Origin: Gloeophyllum trabeum ATCC 11539
Taxonomy: Eukaryota > Basidiomycota > Agaricomycetes > Gloeophyllales > Gloeophyllaceae
NCBI RefSeq assembly: GCF_000344685.1
Contig: NW_006920415.1
Coordinates: 1,833,893-1,897,892 of the forward strand
DNA length: 64,000 nt
Reading direction: 5' to 3'
Part shown: piece after piece, positions 47,213 through 58,124 of the stretch
How positions within the stretch are numbered: position 1 is the stretch's first letter
How the letters are laid out: each line of letters begins with the position of its first letter
Notes under the pieces: generated by a model
The model's input: the letters and a program-made list of their open reading frames with translations, nothing else
Database searches by the model: none
What the model was told of the DNA's origin: nothing
Translations under genes and position numbers: made by a program

Positions 47213-47950
47213 TTCAGATGGCACATGTTGTAAGACTCCCGCAAGAAGTACAATATGCACCAGACTTACACATATTGCAAGCTCAGGCCAGCTTGCTTTG
47301 ACCCATAATCACACTATCAGCTGTGTTTTGCTTGGTATTCTACATCCCAGAATGAAATACAGACTCAACACATTGGCTGATGAACACAGTACAACATATG
47401 ATTGCTCAGGCTAGCTACAATACAGGGTTTGCTATGGCTACATGCTCAATGCAATACTATCCGGGAATCAACCCCCACCCTAATCAATAGAAAACAAACC
47501 ATATCACTACAACAAACTACATCAGGGTATATCAACAGGTGAGATGTTAGGGACATACCTAATGCACTAGTCATCCTGTATGCATAGAACCCGGCAGCAG
47601 TACCATAATCAAATCTGCAAAACAAATCAGAATGCTCAGTCACTAAATGTGAGGGACACACCTAGCGAGCAAGACCCAGACTCCTCCGGCAATCTAAGAA
47701 CCTCTATTAATATGTGCACGCAGTAATGCAGAGAAATGGCTTACCTGCAACAGAGACGCGTCGAGACACGATGAGAGCCTCATCTAGGTTGCGCCATACA
47801 CGTGCTGTAGGAAGGTACTCAGGGGGAGTTCGACGAGAGGCAGCGGGTTCACAAAAAGAACTTACCCCCGGAGAGGTACAGGAGGCGACGTAGGCGCCGC
47901 TGTTAGGACTTAGCCATGTGAGAGCTGTAGAGAGGACGTAGTCGTGATAC
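47213..47950. other. Region with weak candidate exons, minus strand
   Basis: Minus-strand frames at 47446-47661 (FDYGTAAGFYAYRMTSALGM) and 47707-48180 (LTWLSPNSGAYVASCTSPG and RNLDEALIVSRRVSVAG) are separated by plausible GT-AG junctions (e.g. SVAG, then AGGVWVLLAR). They could be exons of one small membrane-associated or decayed protein. No family was recognised and no good start could be fixed. Confidence 0.25.
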
Positions 47951-48537
47951 TGGGGAGGCGCAATTCCGGGTCGCGCGGCGAGTTGTTTGCATCTGTTTGG
48001 ACTCTGCAAGAAAGTGGTTGCAAATCCCCCGCCTTCATAGAGCCTTCCGCATGTTGAAATCACGCATATAAAATGTACCAGCAGGGATGTCATGATACAG
48101 AAGATGCAACGTTGGTTTTGAATTTCTGATTTTCCCAATATCAAGTTCATTCGATAGAGGTAACGAGACTGCAAGTACATTTAACAAAAATGTACAACCA
48201 ACGTTGCATCCGCTCGTTGATATAGATTAACTTTTATGAATCAAGTGACGCGTGAATGTGAACCTTAGGGCCTGTTCGGTTGCGCGGGTAGGGTAGGGTA
48301 GGGTAGGGTTAAAGTGCACAGATTAGGAAATTTGTGGCGTTTCAGATACAACCAAGGAAATTTCCCATTCGCAGGTCTCGCAGAACGTGTTCGGTGGACT
48401 CAAGTCTAGCCCCAGGTCTGTCACCAGAGTGACCGCACCTGCATGGGCGTCTGTGCACGATGCCGGTAAGCCGAGCTTGACCGGTCAGTTTTAGATTATT
48501 TGGCCAATCAGCAGAGCTGGCCATTGCCGAAGAACCA
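47951..48537. repeat. Left copy of 587-bp gap-flanking duplication
   Basis: These 587 bases reappear at 49039-49625 after the run of N with only a couple of substitutions noticed (e.g. GTGGTTGC against GTGGTCGC; CATGTTGA against CATGTCGA). The right part is the truncated left end of the Harbinger-type MITE, from 48268 on. It is probably an unmerged contig overlap. Confidence 0.9.
48268..48537. mobile_element. Harbinger-type MITE, left end, cut by assembly gap
   Basis: Identical in order to the first 270 bases of the complete element at 49356-49818: TTA, then GGGCCTGTTCGGTTGCGCG, then the GGGTA array. Probably the same locus represented twice, not a second insertion. Confidence 0.7.
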
Positions 48538-49038
48538 NNNNNNNNNNNNNNNNNNNNNNNNNNNNNNNNNNNNNNNNNNNNNNNNNNNNNNNNNNNNNNN
48601 NNNNNNNNNNNNNNNNNNNNNNNNNNNNNNNNNNNNNNNNNNNNNNNNNNNNNNNNNNNNNNNNNNNNNNNNNNNNNNNNNNNNNNNNNNNNNNNNNNNN
48701 NNNNNNNNNNNNNNNNNNNNNNNNNNNNNNNNNNNNNNNNNNNNNNNNNNNNNNNNNNNNNNNNNNNNNNNNNNNNNNNNNNNNNNNNNNNNNNNNNNNN
48801 NNNNNNNNNNNNNNNNNNNNNNNNNNNNNNNNNNNNNNNNNNNNNNNNNNNNNNNNNNNNNNNNNNNNNNNNNNNNNNNNNNNNNNNNNNNNNNNNNNNN
48901 NNNNNNNNNNNNNNNNNNNNNNNNNNNNNNNNNNNNNNNNNNNNNNNNNNNNNNNNNNNNNNNNNNNNNNNNNNNNNNNNNNNNNNNNNNNNNNNNNNNN
49001 NNNNNNNNNNNNNNNNNNNNNNNNNNNNNNNNNNNNNN
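48538..49038. other. Assembly gap, 501 N
   Basis: A run of N with no sequence information. Any frame crossing it is meaningless. Confidence 0.99.
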
Positions 49039-49625
49039 TGGGGAGGCGCAATTCCGGGTCGCGCGGCGAGTTGTTTGCATCTGTTTGGACTCTGCAAGAA
49101 AGTGGTCGCAAATCCCCCGCCTTCATAGAGCCTTCCGCATGTCGAAATCACGCATATAAAATGTACCAGCAGGGATGTCATGATACAGAAGATGCAACGT
49201 TGGTTTTGAATTTCTGATTTTCCCAATATCAAGTTCATTCGATAGAGGTAACGAGACTGCAAGTACATTTAACAAAAATGTACAACCAACGTTGCATCCG
49301 CTCGTTGATATAGATTAACTTTTATGAATCAAGTGACGCGTGAATGTGAACCTTAGGGCCTGTTCGGTTGCGCGGGTAGGGTAGGGTAGGGTAGGGTTAA
49401 AGTGCACAGATTAGGAAATTTGTGGCGTTTCAGATACAACCAAGGAAATTTCCCATTCGCAGGTCTCGCAGAACGTGTTCGGTGGACTCAAGTCTAGCCC
49501 CAGGTCTGTCACCAGAGTGACCGCACCTGCATGGGCGTCTGTGCACGATGCCGGTAAGCCGAGCTTGACCGGTCAGTTTTAGATTATTTGGCCAATCAGC
49601 AGAGCTGGCCATTGCCGAAGAACCA
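49039..49625. repeat. Right copy of 587-bp gap-flanking duplication
   Basis: It is the same length and order as 47951-48537, starting TGGGGAGGCGCAATTCC and ending GAAGAACCA, and then continues into unique sequence that completes the MITE. Confidence 0.9.
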
Positions 49626-49818
49626 TTGCGCTGCTCAAATGAGGAATAGACGCACGTGGGTTTGAGCTCCAGACTTGAAGAAGCAGGATCCATCCATAAA
49701 TAGCGCATGTCACACTCTGTGACTCAGGGTGAGAATAGATGCCACTGGGACCGCTGGGAAACTGAGGACCAAGCTAACCCTACCCTACCCTACCCTACCC
49801 GCGCAACCGAACAGGCCC
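49356..49818. mobile_element. PIF/Harbinger-type MITE with GGGTA-array termini
   Basis: The element of 463 bp is bounded by TTA on both sides (49353-49355 and 49819-49821), the 3-bp target duplication typical of PIF/Harbinger. The terminal inverted repeats are at least 43 bp and look perfect: GGGCCTGTTCGGTTGCGCG followed by four GGGTA units and GGGTTA. The GGGCCTGTTCGG start is shared by many Tourist/Harbinger MITEs. It has no transposase frame, so it depends on a partner elsewhere. Confidence 0.8.
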
Positions 49819-49821
49819 TTA

Positions 49822-50260
49822 GGTTTTCTGGCAGTAAAGAGCAATTAACGACGCGTCCGAACGCGTCGCGGACGTGACAAGCTGTGACACCATCGCAAAA
49901 AGTGTCACACCAAATATCCTGGTCACTGTCTGGGCTCTCCTGCCGCAGCAGAAGCATGTCCCTTCCCCTATGTTAGAACTGTGAAATCAACATAGTACAT
50001 GAGATATATATTCAGCCTTTTACAGCTGTGATCCAGTACTTGCTTTGTCTATTAATTACATTAATTACACAGATTTGTGCTTCCTGGAAATCAAGCTCAT
50101 CTGTATCAAGGATAGGGAATGCACCCACTGGTGTGCACATAGATATGTTCCAAATGTTTCTAAAGAGCAATACATAACTTCCCTATGCACTCCTTTGCCG
50201 ATGATAAGCCTCAGGATCATCTGACCCCCGAAAATGCGGACTCAGCACATCGTACAAGCC
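49822..50260. other. Intergenic, nothing recognised
   Basis: A short hairpin CGACGCGT-CCGA-ACGCGTCG lies near 49850. Otherwise no gene or repeat is seen. Confidence 0.4.
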
Positions 50261-51140
50261 CTCCGGAGCTTATTCGACACAGCACTCACACGCCACTAGG
50301 CTTCTATGGGCTCTAAAGAACTGCTCTATTTAGCTCCGGACTTCCTAGCATCCTCGAGGCGTACACGGACCCATTCCGCGATTTATCTCCGCAAACAGGA
50401 GCTCCGGAGCGACTTAACCAACGCAACTTCTAGATGAATTAGCTCCGGGGCCGTGGACGCTTCTATCGAGGGGCGTCGTCCTCATGCCCAACCTCCAACA
50501 CTCACTCCCTCTCGTTTCCATCAAACTACCGAAGGTGCGGACGCATATGAGTCACCATGAGGCCAGCATCTGTCAGCAAGCGGCCGGAGGTAATTAGCAC
50601 ATGATCGGCACATCACGCGGAGTGATGGGACCTCTTAGGGCAGGTGGCGGAGCGTCGAGGCGCCCTCTAGGGGCTGGGACGAGCAAGTGGGAGTGCAAGA
50701 GAGTCGTATGGTGTATGGTATAACGGCGGCAAGTGCTGAGCAATCCTGTGGGTAGCGGCGTTTATTTGTTATTTATCTCCGGACGGTCGCAAAGCCATTC
50801 CTGTAGTATAAATTGTACAAAGTAGCGTACAGAAAAACAAGTTTCGACTTCACCATCTCAGAGAATTAGCGTTACGATCTCAGCGACCTGAGGAGTTCGA
50901 AAGCGTCGAACTTAGCGAATTATAACCGATCCTAGCTTTGCCAATAGGCCTGACTCGTCGAGTGAATTATCTCCGCCATTGATTCAATTAGCTCCGGTGA
51001 GTCTCACATAGCGAAATAAAATTAAACAAGTCTTTCTAGCGTTTCCTACTCCCGTGGGCCCGAACCTACACTCAGTTACGTGGTTTGCGACTTTGTTTGC
51101 GACTTTGTTTGCGACTTTTCGGAGATAAATACTCCGGAGC
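50261..51140. repeat. Cluster of TTA(G/T)CTCCGG motifs, possible DNA element
   Basis: About nine copies of TTAGCTCCGG, TTATCTCCG or CTCCGGAG occur at roughly 50261, 50329, 50382, 50399, 50437, 50772, 50965, 50986, 51120 and 51132, on both strands. The outer copies are CTCCGGAG on each side. Repeated short motifs near both ends resemble transposase-binding subterminal repeats of a hAT-like element. No transposase frame and no target duplication were found. Confidence 0.45.
51084..51119. repeat. Three tandem copies of a 12-bp unit
   Basis: TTTGCGACTTTG is repeated three times, the last ending TTTT. It explains the RLCLRLCLRLF-like frame there, which is not a gene. Confidence 0.9.
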
Positions 51141-53065
51141 GTCCATTAGTGTTTGTTTCAGGCGTCAAGGTTTTTGTTTTATTTTTCTAGGTCTTCCTAC
51201 GGACTACCCTACGGCGTCTTACTCCTCCTTTCCCCCTCGAACTATTAAATACCCCTCAGTTGTCTCGGACCACCTTCACCCATATCACGGGGTTTAGGTT
51301 TATTTCCTTTGGTCCTTGGTGATTGTTGTGTGTCAGTGCATATCACCGACCTCAGTGAAATTGACCATCATTTCATCCCAATGGTGGTCAGCTCAGGAAT
51401 AAGAAGAGACAGACATGCTTATATCTACTACAGTCTGTAATGGTAGAATACCCTTCTTGCTGGTTTACAATAGTGATATACATTGCTGATGCATGCATAA
51501 GGTGAGAATGGAGCAGAGGAATGCACAAGAAAACGAGGGGATACTTGCGACCACCTTTCAGCCACAATCTGCTGACAAATCAACTCGCACCGGAACCGAG
51601 CGTTGTGCCTCCCCAGTGATACAAGGGAGAGAGGGGATTGGCGATGAAGTCGAACTGCGGCGCGCTTTTAAGTCAAGTTCAAAGTCCGACATGTTGAACT
51701 TAGCACGTGAGGCGCCGGTGATTGCTTCGTTGCTAAGGGTATATATATAGAATGATAAGATAATCCTCGGGTAAGTGTATCTCAGCAGGCGCTTCGCTTA
51801 TCATAGATACAAGTCTGGTATTCGGCTGGTAATGTGATTGTAGACGTGCTAAAATAACTGGAATATGCGCCAGCCACTACCAGCCGCGGGACAATTTGCT
51901 GATGTTCGACATTTCTTTTAATTCATGATTACTCAAGGAGCGCCGACGGCTGTCGGCAGCTTACCCCTCCTTTCAATTTGTGTATTAGTTGAGCTTGAGT
52001 ACTACTTATTGCATAAAAATTACTGTGTCATAGCTTGTTGAGATTAATGCCTCAAGTTTTATGATCAAAAAATCCGCTTGTTGTTAATCGGGCTGAGTGA
52101 GCTTCGGGGTCCAGGAGGACCAGTGGCATATCCTGGGCAGCCCGAGAGATGTTCCGTTGCCCGAGACACACGTGATGCATACATGTGTACATTATCTGGA
52201 TTGCATGGTTTCAAGTTCCATTCCATGTCTGCAGTTTCATTGCATGCAAATGCCGTGAAATTTCCACTTATAAGTGGCGGCAAAAGAACATAAAATACAT
52301 GGAGTTTTAGTGAGCCCCAACTCCATACATTCCATCCCAGGTGGACTGCATAAATTATATCTAAGCAACCATGTACTGTGCTGATAAGTCTTTCAGGCCT
52401 ACTAACGGACTCAAGAGTTGATTCGAGACAAGTCTCATTCCGTAGTGGCGGCGGTGGCGCCACTAAAGCCAGACATGGCACGCCGGGATGTGCCGGTCGG
52501 TCGAAAAGTGGTCCGCATATTGGGGATGCCAGAACCCCTCCCAAAGGAGGGGCATGTACTAGTAAGTATACGTGTGCCCCGTCCGGAATACCAGATGCGA
52601 TGATATGGAGTGCTTCTTATATTGAGCTGAGGAGGAGGGGGGAGGACTGCCACCTGTCATCGTTCGGTGTTACGCGACTGGCGGTAGCCCACTAACCATC
52701 GCGCTCTTAATAGCAACCATTCAGGAGAGTGCTTGCATGAGCATATTCAGCCTCAAGCTAAGCTAGTGGCGGGCATTTTACATGAAATCGAAGTGAATGG
52801 TGCGCCGTCGTCATTGACTGAAGGAAATACATTGGTGTTGCTCTAACGTCGTCAGCGACTTCTTTCGAGGTATCCCGCTGAAGCTTAGCAATGACGTCGA
52901 TAATACGTATCACCAGGGCATTAATAAACCATTATCGGCGCCAATGTAGTATCTACGAAGACCTTGATGACCGGCATCCCCGCATCGTTTGTTCGCCGGC
53001 CCAGTCTCCTGTTATTTAAAGCTGATACGTAGGTCTATCCCTCCGCATTAACGAGCCACCTTGAT
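51141..53065. other. Gene-poor region with one possible oxidoreductase remnant
   Basis: Around 52490-52560 a frame reads LGMPEPLPKEGHVL followed by a GTAAGT donor, reminiscent of the N-terminus of zinc-type quinone oxidoreductases. No continuing exon could be joined. The rest shows no supported feature. Confidence 0.3.
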
Positions 53066-54811
53066 ATGGTATCTTTCACTGACCCTCGTCGTGTTCCTTA
53101 CGGTGGGTGCAGCCCAGGAAAGATACATAGCCCAATTCTGAAATAATCCTGAGTCCGTCTGGGACGCTCAGGCCTCAAGATTTCGAAGATCATTTTGGGT
53201 TGCATGTCGTATGGATCGTCGAAGTGGCAGCCGTGGGTCCTCGATGAGGAAGAGAGCTTGAAGCACATAAAATTCGCGTCAGTGTCTCAGTATTCTCACC
53301 GGTGAAGTCTTGCCCTGAACCGTGTACGCCAGATACGATCGCGGCATTCAAACTTTTGATACAGCCAATGTAAGTGTGTCTCATTGACTTTGCCTCTTAG
53401 CTTCGAGTATCCGGCAGGTCTACTCCAATGGCATGAGCGAAGTCGTTCTCGGGAAAGCCATCAAGAAGTATAACCTTCCCCGAGAAGAGATCGTTGTCAT
53501 GACTAAGGTATGGCAACTCGAAGTTCGCTTTCCATGACCTTTTAGGTGACCGGTGTATAACAGATTCGCGGGGCAGTAGGTAAGACCGTAGACACATCCG
53601 CTTGGGCACTGTATCAAGCGGGCCCGGATAACGTTGGCTACCTGAATCAACACGGGCTCTCTCGCAAGCACATTTTCGATGCTGTCCAAGCCAGTTTGCA
53701 AAGGTTGCAGCTTGACTATATAGACGTTCTCCAATGTGATATTACCTGGATCCGCGCAGGGGACCGCTGCGAAAATCCCGGCGCTCTGCAATGCTCCTAG
53801 CTCTAACAAATCTTTAGGTCACCGGCTCGACTCTGACACTCCAATAGAAGAAACGGTGAGGGTTCATACGCCATATCCACGTTTCTCGGTGCAGATGTCG
53901 CTCACCATGTCTATTCACGAACAGATGCAAGCCCTTCATGACGTCGTCAAAGCTGGCTATGTCCGCTACATCGGCATGAGCTCTTGCTATGCATGGCAGT
54001 GTAAGTCATCACGGAACTACTCCAACCTACAGCATATTACTCAAACCACTATACAGTCCATATTATGCAGAGTAGGTACTGTTTGGTCAGTTACAAACCA
54101 GTGCTAATGGCTGGACCAGATTATGCCATCACGCACAACCTGACACCGTTCATTTCCATGCAAAACCAGTACAGCTTGGTCTACCGAGAAGAAGAGCGCG
54201 AGATGATGCCTACCTTGAAAGTTAGTCGCCAACCCTATGTACGAGTTTACGTTCTCTGATCAATATAGCATTTTGGGGTTGCCTCAATTCCGTGGTCTCC
54301 TCTTGCTCGGGGTGCTGTCGCCCGCCCTCTGTCCACAACGGAGAAGACGGCCAGGCAGGAGAGTGATGAGATGATGGCGGACCTGTACCTACAACTGGGA
54401 ACTGGGAACAAACAGATCGTTGGACGGTGAGTCCGTCTGCGAGCCTCTCGTCTTCCCCATTCACTAACTTACTCTTAAAAGCGTCGAGGCGATCGCAAAG
54501 AAGCATGGCGCGACTATGGCTCAAGTGGCGTTGGCATGGGTTATGGCTAAGGACGGTTAGTCCCCGACCTTGCTATGCTTTCGTCGAAGCTGACAAAAAC
54601 TCAAATTGCGACATAGTCGTAGCTGCACCTATCGTGGGAAGCACTTCTCTCGAGAAGTTGCAAGACCTGCTGGGTGGGTGTCTGATCTACGATGACAGCT
54701 CCGAACCACGCTCAATTACTTTATCTAGGTGCCCTTGACGTCAAACTCAATCAGGAGGACGTAGCTTTCCTTGAGGAGCCGTACAAGCCGATGGCCATCC
54801 TTGCTCACTAA
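53066..54811 (+). CDS. Aldo/keto reductase
   Basis: Exon 1 probably begins MVSFTDPRRVPYG. The first well-supported exon reads KIILGCMSYGSSKWQPWVLD. The AKR catalytic tetrad is visible: Asp and Tyr in FDTANVYSNG (after an intron near 53330-53400), Lys in EEIVVMTKV and His in QCHRLDSDTP. The Cys-His junction spans an intron (about 53735-53818) whose splice gives CAA-TGT-CAC. The barrel continues AGYVRYIGMSSCYAWQ, FISMQNQYSLVYREEE, SIPWSPLARGAVA, MAQVALAWVMAKD and VAAPIVGSTSLEKLQDLLGA, ending YKPMAILAH with the stop at 54809-54811. It reduces aldehydes or ketones with NADPH in the cytosol; this subgroup resembles fungal versiconal reductase-like or YakC-like AKRs. The first 100 bases of the model are uncertain. 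Confidence 0.87.
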
Positions 54812-55342
54812 CAGATGATCAGCCATAACACCAGTCCTCTCCGGCCGCCGGCTGAGCCAGCAATCCTGTAAGTAGCCGGCACCTGACTGGATAGTCGCCG
54901 TGTGTTGAGCATGCAGGAGTCGGATGGTATTATAAGCGCTGCGTGTACATTCGAGCTGTAAGGTTATCAGAGTTGTTGCTAAAGTAAGACTTCCGGTGGG
55001 AGCCTTTCACAGAGTCATACGCATGGATGTTTTATGTTACACTACCAGTAAGAGCACTCGCCGCCGTCTCACCTGATGTCAGACCAAGACGACAGACACT
55101 CAGGCCGATCTCAGCTGTGGTGAGCACCGCAGTACTTGCTCTTGAATCATGTTGTGCCGTGCGAACCACAGATAGACCTCGAACAATAGTAGTAACCTGC
55201 CAACCGCGACCTCAGAAAGTATATCGATCCCGTTAAAAGTCTCAACGTAAGGAACGTCACTCGGTGCTTATATGGCATTGCACTGCGACCGCGTCCAACG
55301 TCACATGGAAGGCAAGGGTATCTTGCAGCCCATACATGTTGG
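54812..55342. other. Intergenic, nothing recognised
   Basis: No coding frame or repeat is supported. Confidence 0.4.
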
Positions 55343-57238
55343 ATGGGCGCGAACGTTTACGCTAAGGAGATGTCTGGGCTGGGATACGGGCATGCACTCT
55401 GGGAACCCAACCCTGGCAAAGAGTATCATCGAGTGGAAACTGGCAACGTCGGCTTCATACGAGACGGATTCTTCCACCGTCTCTCCAACGACTTGTTGCC
55501 TGGGGACCATTCTTCACACAGATGGGGAGTGCCCGAATATTACGAGCCGTTACAACTACCGTTCCCGGACTACAAATGGGACAGACATCCACTGCGTGGC
55601 CACCTGCATTCTACAAGTGTCAAGGTGATCTCCGCGAACGTTAACGCAAGCGGGTGAGTTTCCCCTCCTTGCGTGCATTCAGAATTAATTTAGTATGAAG
55701 AGGGATGGTGGCGCCTGCTAGCACACGAGTAGCTTTTGGTTGCACAAAGGAGTCTGGGGCTGCACTAGTTCTTCCGAAGGAGGCAAGACGCGCACTTTGG
55801 GCGTTGGTTTCGCGAGTACTGTCTGAAGCATTATGCCTCGTGGCTCACATTTGCCAACGACACGCTCGGCTTCGACCTCGTCGTTTCGGACCACATTCTC
55901 GTCACGGGTCGTGACCTCACAACGCAGTGGGCAATGGTTGCGTTCGGTACCCCCGAACTCCAGGGTACACTTAGGCACGGTGTTTCTGTGCCAGAAATGA
56001 TCACAGCCGAATTCGAGATCCACAGTGGATGGCAGACGAACATGACTGGCGGTGTGCAACATCAATATGGTCCACAGGCGTCGATACTGCTAGAGCCAGA
56101 AAGAGCCGCAGAGAGTTCAGAACCCAGACCAGACAGTACCAAGTGCGTCTTTCTGAGAGGCTACCGCATCAAAGAGAGAAGCTTTTTGACTCCCAAGACA
56201 ATCAAAGCGGCCTCGTATCCACCAGACTTGGAACGCGAAGACAGACACCACGATTCAACATCTGCGCTCGAGCTAGGCGACGAAGCTGGCGTAGCACGAC
56301 ACATCTACAAGTACAAAGGTGAGGGTGAATGTGGGACCAGAGGTAGACATTGACGAGACGCGCTGAAGGACGTCAACCTTCTGGATCCGATCCTTGATCA
56401 TATCCCGAAGGTGATGTCTACTCATACAGCGCCTGTATGCCAGCTGACGCCGTATATGATCTAGAATTCTGATGCCAGAGTGGCTGTGGCACACGACGAA
56501 GATTTATGGCCATACTTACATGTAAGTACCCAAGGAACTGGAGACTTCCGCGGCGGTTGAACTTATGTCTAGGGCCTTGTGATCCTTTCGCCGGACACTG
56601 TCGATATAGAAGTGGATCGAAACGGAGGTGAGATCTTGAAGAGTAGTTGGAGTAGCCTCAACAACAACAGCTGCACAGCCGGGCGCGTCCTGTCCAAACC
56701 AGCTTGCGTGGTGTTCCGCAGTCCGGTGACGCCACCCACATTCATGGAAAGCTTGGATACTCTGGCAGTACCACCACGTCCACTCACCTTGCGGCCATCA
56801 CAAGCATCTTTGCGCCCACCCCCAAGGCGCGCCGCCTCAGAGTCTCTAAATCCACCAGACGAGTTGGGACGGTCGAAAGGCGCTTCAGAAACGAAGAGGC
56901 AGACAACTATCTCTCGGCCTCTATTCAATCTGGGCAAGTACTTGAAGCACAAATCTCTCCGGCGAGCGCCGTCACACGCGACTTTGGGTGAGAAGTCGCA
57001 GGTTCCAAACATAGGCGGGTATAATACGGGTGACGGTCAGGGTACCTCAGCTGCAGGGCAAGCCCGACAACGCGCTGACACCCTCAGGACAAAAGATCGC
57101 ACAAGAAGAATTAGGAGATTGTCAACTATAGCAGACATACAGGAGAGAGGAGAAGGATTGAATTTACCGGAGGAATATCGGCTGGACTTACCTCCCCCAT
57201 ATGCTCTGGGTATACCGGAGCAGTACCGGTTGAGTTAG
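55343..57238 (+). pseudogene. Decayed agaricomycete-specific protein gene with frame breaks
   Basis: Exon 1 reads MGANVYAKEMSGLGYGHALW and continues EPNP, VGFIRDGFFHRLSNDLLPGD and WGVPEYYEPLQ, a signature of a large agaricomycete family of unknown function. The next exon gives VAFGCTKESGAALVLP, but then the conserved continuation jumps frame twice: EGGKTRTLG in one frame and RWFREYCLKHYASWLTFAND in another (about 55765-55810). Further on, YIYKYK-type sequence near 56310 cannot be spliced in frame to NLLDPILDHIPK (56380), because every acceptor tried gives a stop. Later exons (NSDARVAVAHDEDLWPYLH and the disordered Ser/Pro-rich tail to 57238) remain open. I infer a recent pseudogene; assembly indels are the alternative. 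Confidence 0.55.
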
Positions 57239-58124
57239 ATAGTAAGTACGGTGAATATTCCCAACTTCGTCGTGTGGGATAGCAAGTAATCGACCTTGCT
57301 CTAGCTCTGCTTTCAGTGATTTGACGTTGTTATTTACCAGTCATGAACACGCTAGAGCCTCCCGAGCGGATCCTCATATGCACTCTGTATTCAGTCGATA
57401 TCTCAGACGGTATTAGTACATGTGAACATTCAGTCCTCGAATCTACAGACCTTCATCAACCTTGACCATCACAATCGCGAGGAAATAGGGGGCCCACCCG
57501 CTGCTCGAGCCGCTTCAACGCAGCTCCGCGGACGCGGCAGAGCGATGCGGAGGCAATGCGGGTGAATTCTCCCAGAATAAACACATGCCCACAGAATGTC
57601 GGTTCAAAGATGTGCAGGACCGTGATGTATCCTTCCCATCGAAAAATTCCTGGTCTGCAGACCGCTGCCAGCAGCGTCGGCCGAGTTTAGCCACGACATT
57701 CTTGTCAGGACCGCACCTGCAGACACGCCGCGCTTGATAATACATGGGAGAGAACGTGGCTTAGAGTAGTCGTTCTTTCCCATAATTGCCTACCCGGTTT
57801 GTCAGAGTATGAAGGTACGAAACACGATTGTTTCTGAGGACTAGCTGAGCCAACGCGTATGTTCTGCGAAGAAGAGGATGGAAGGACGGAGAAAATTGGG
57901 AGTCTAAGTTAAGGCATTAAATAGTAAATAATAAATAATATCATTAATTTCATTGGTCGGAGACCGCGGCCGGCATCCGGACAAAAGAGTGACTTCTGAT
58001 TGGCCCTCCGGCTATTCAATCACGAGGACTGACCGAATAAATTTGGCAGGCGTTCGCACCCGGGAAATGCCGAACCCCCCTTTCCTCCTGAATTCCATCA
58101 TCGACGTCGACGTCGTCCTCGACG
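57239..58124. other. Intergenic and aconitase promoter
   Basis: There is an AT-rich stretch at 57910-57955 (repeated AAATAATA words). ATTGGT at 57952-57957 and a plus-strand ATTGG at 57999-58003 (CCAAT on the opposite strand) lie 120-175 nt before the ATG. CCAAT boxes are the target of the Hap complex, which controls respiratory genes in fungi; its use here is inferred. Confidence 0.45.

Noticed and set aside
48290..48320. GGGTA arrays as telomeric repeat or chromosome end
   Set aside because: The unit is GGGTA, not TTAGGG, only four units are present, and they sit inside both inverted termini of a MITE with unique DNA on both sides.
48342..49268. Long open frames crossing the N run (up to 308 codons)
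   Set aside because: They are open only because N codons cannot be stops; the ends are the two duplicate copies of one sequence.
52480..52700. Zinc-type quinone oxidoreductase gene
   Set aside because: Only about 15 residues resemble the N-terminus; no NAD(P)-binding GxGxxG segment or further exon follows, so it is at most a remnant.
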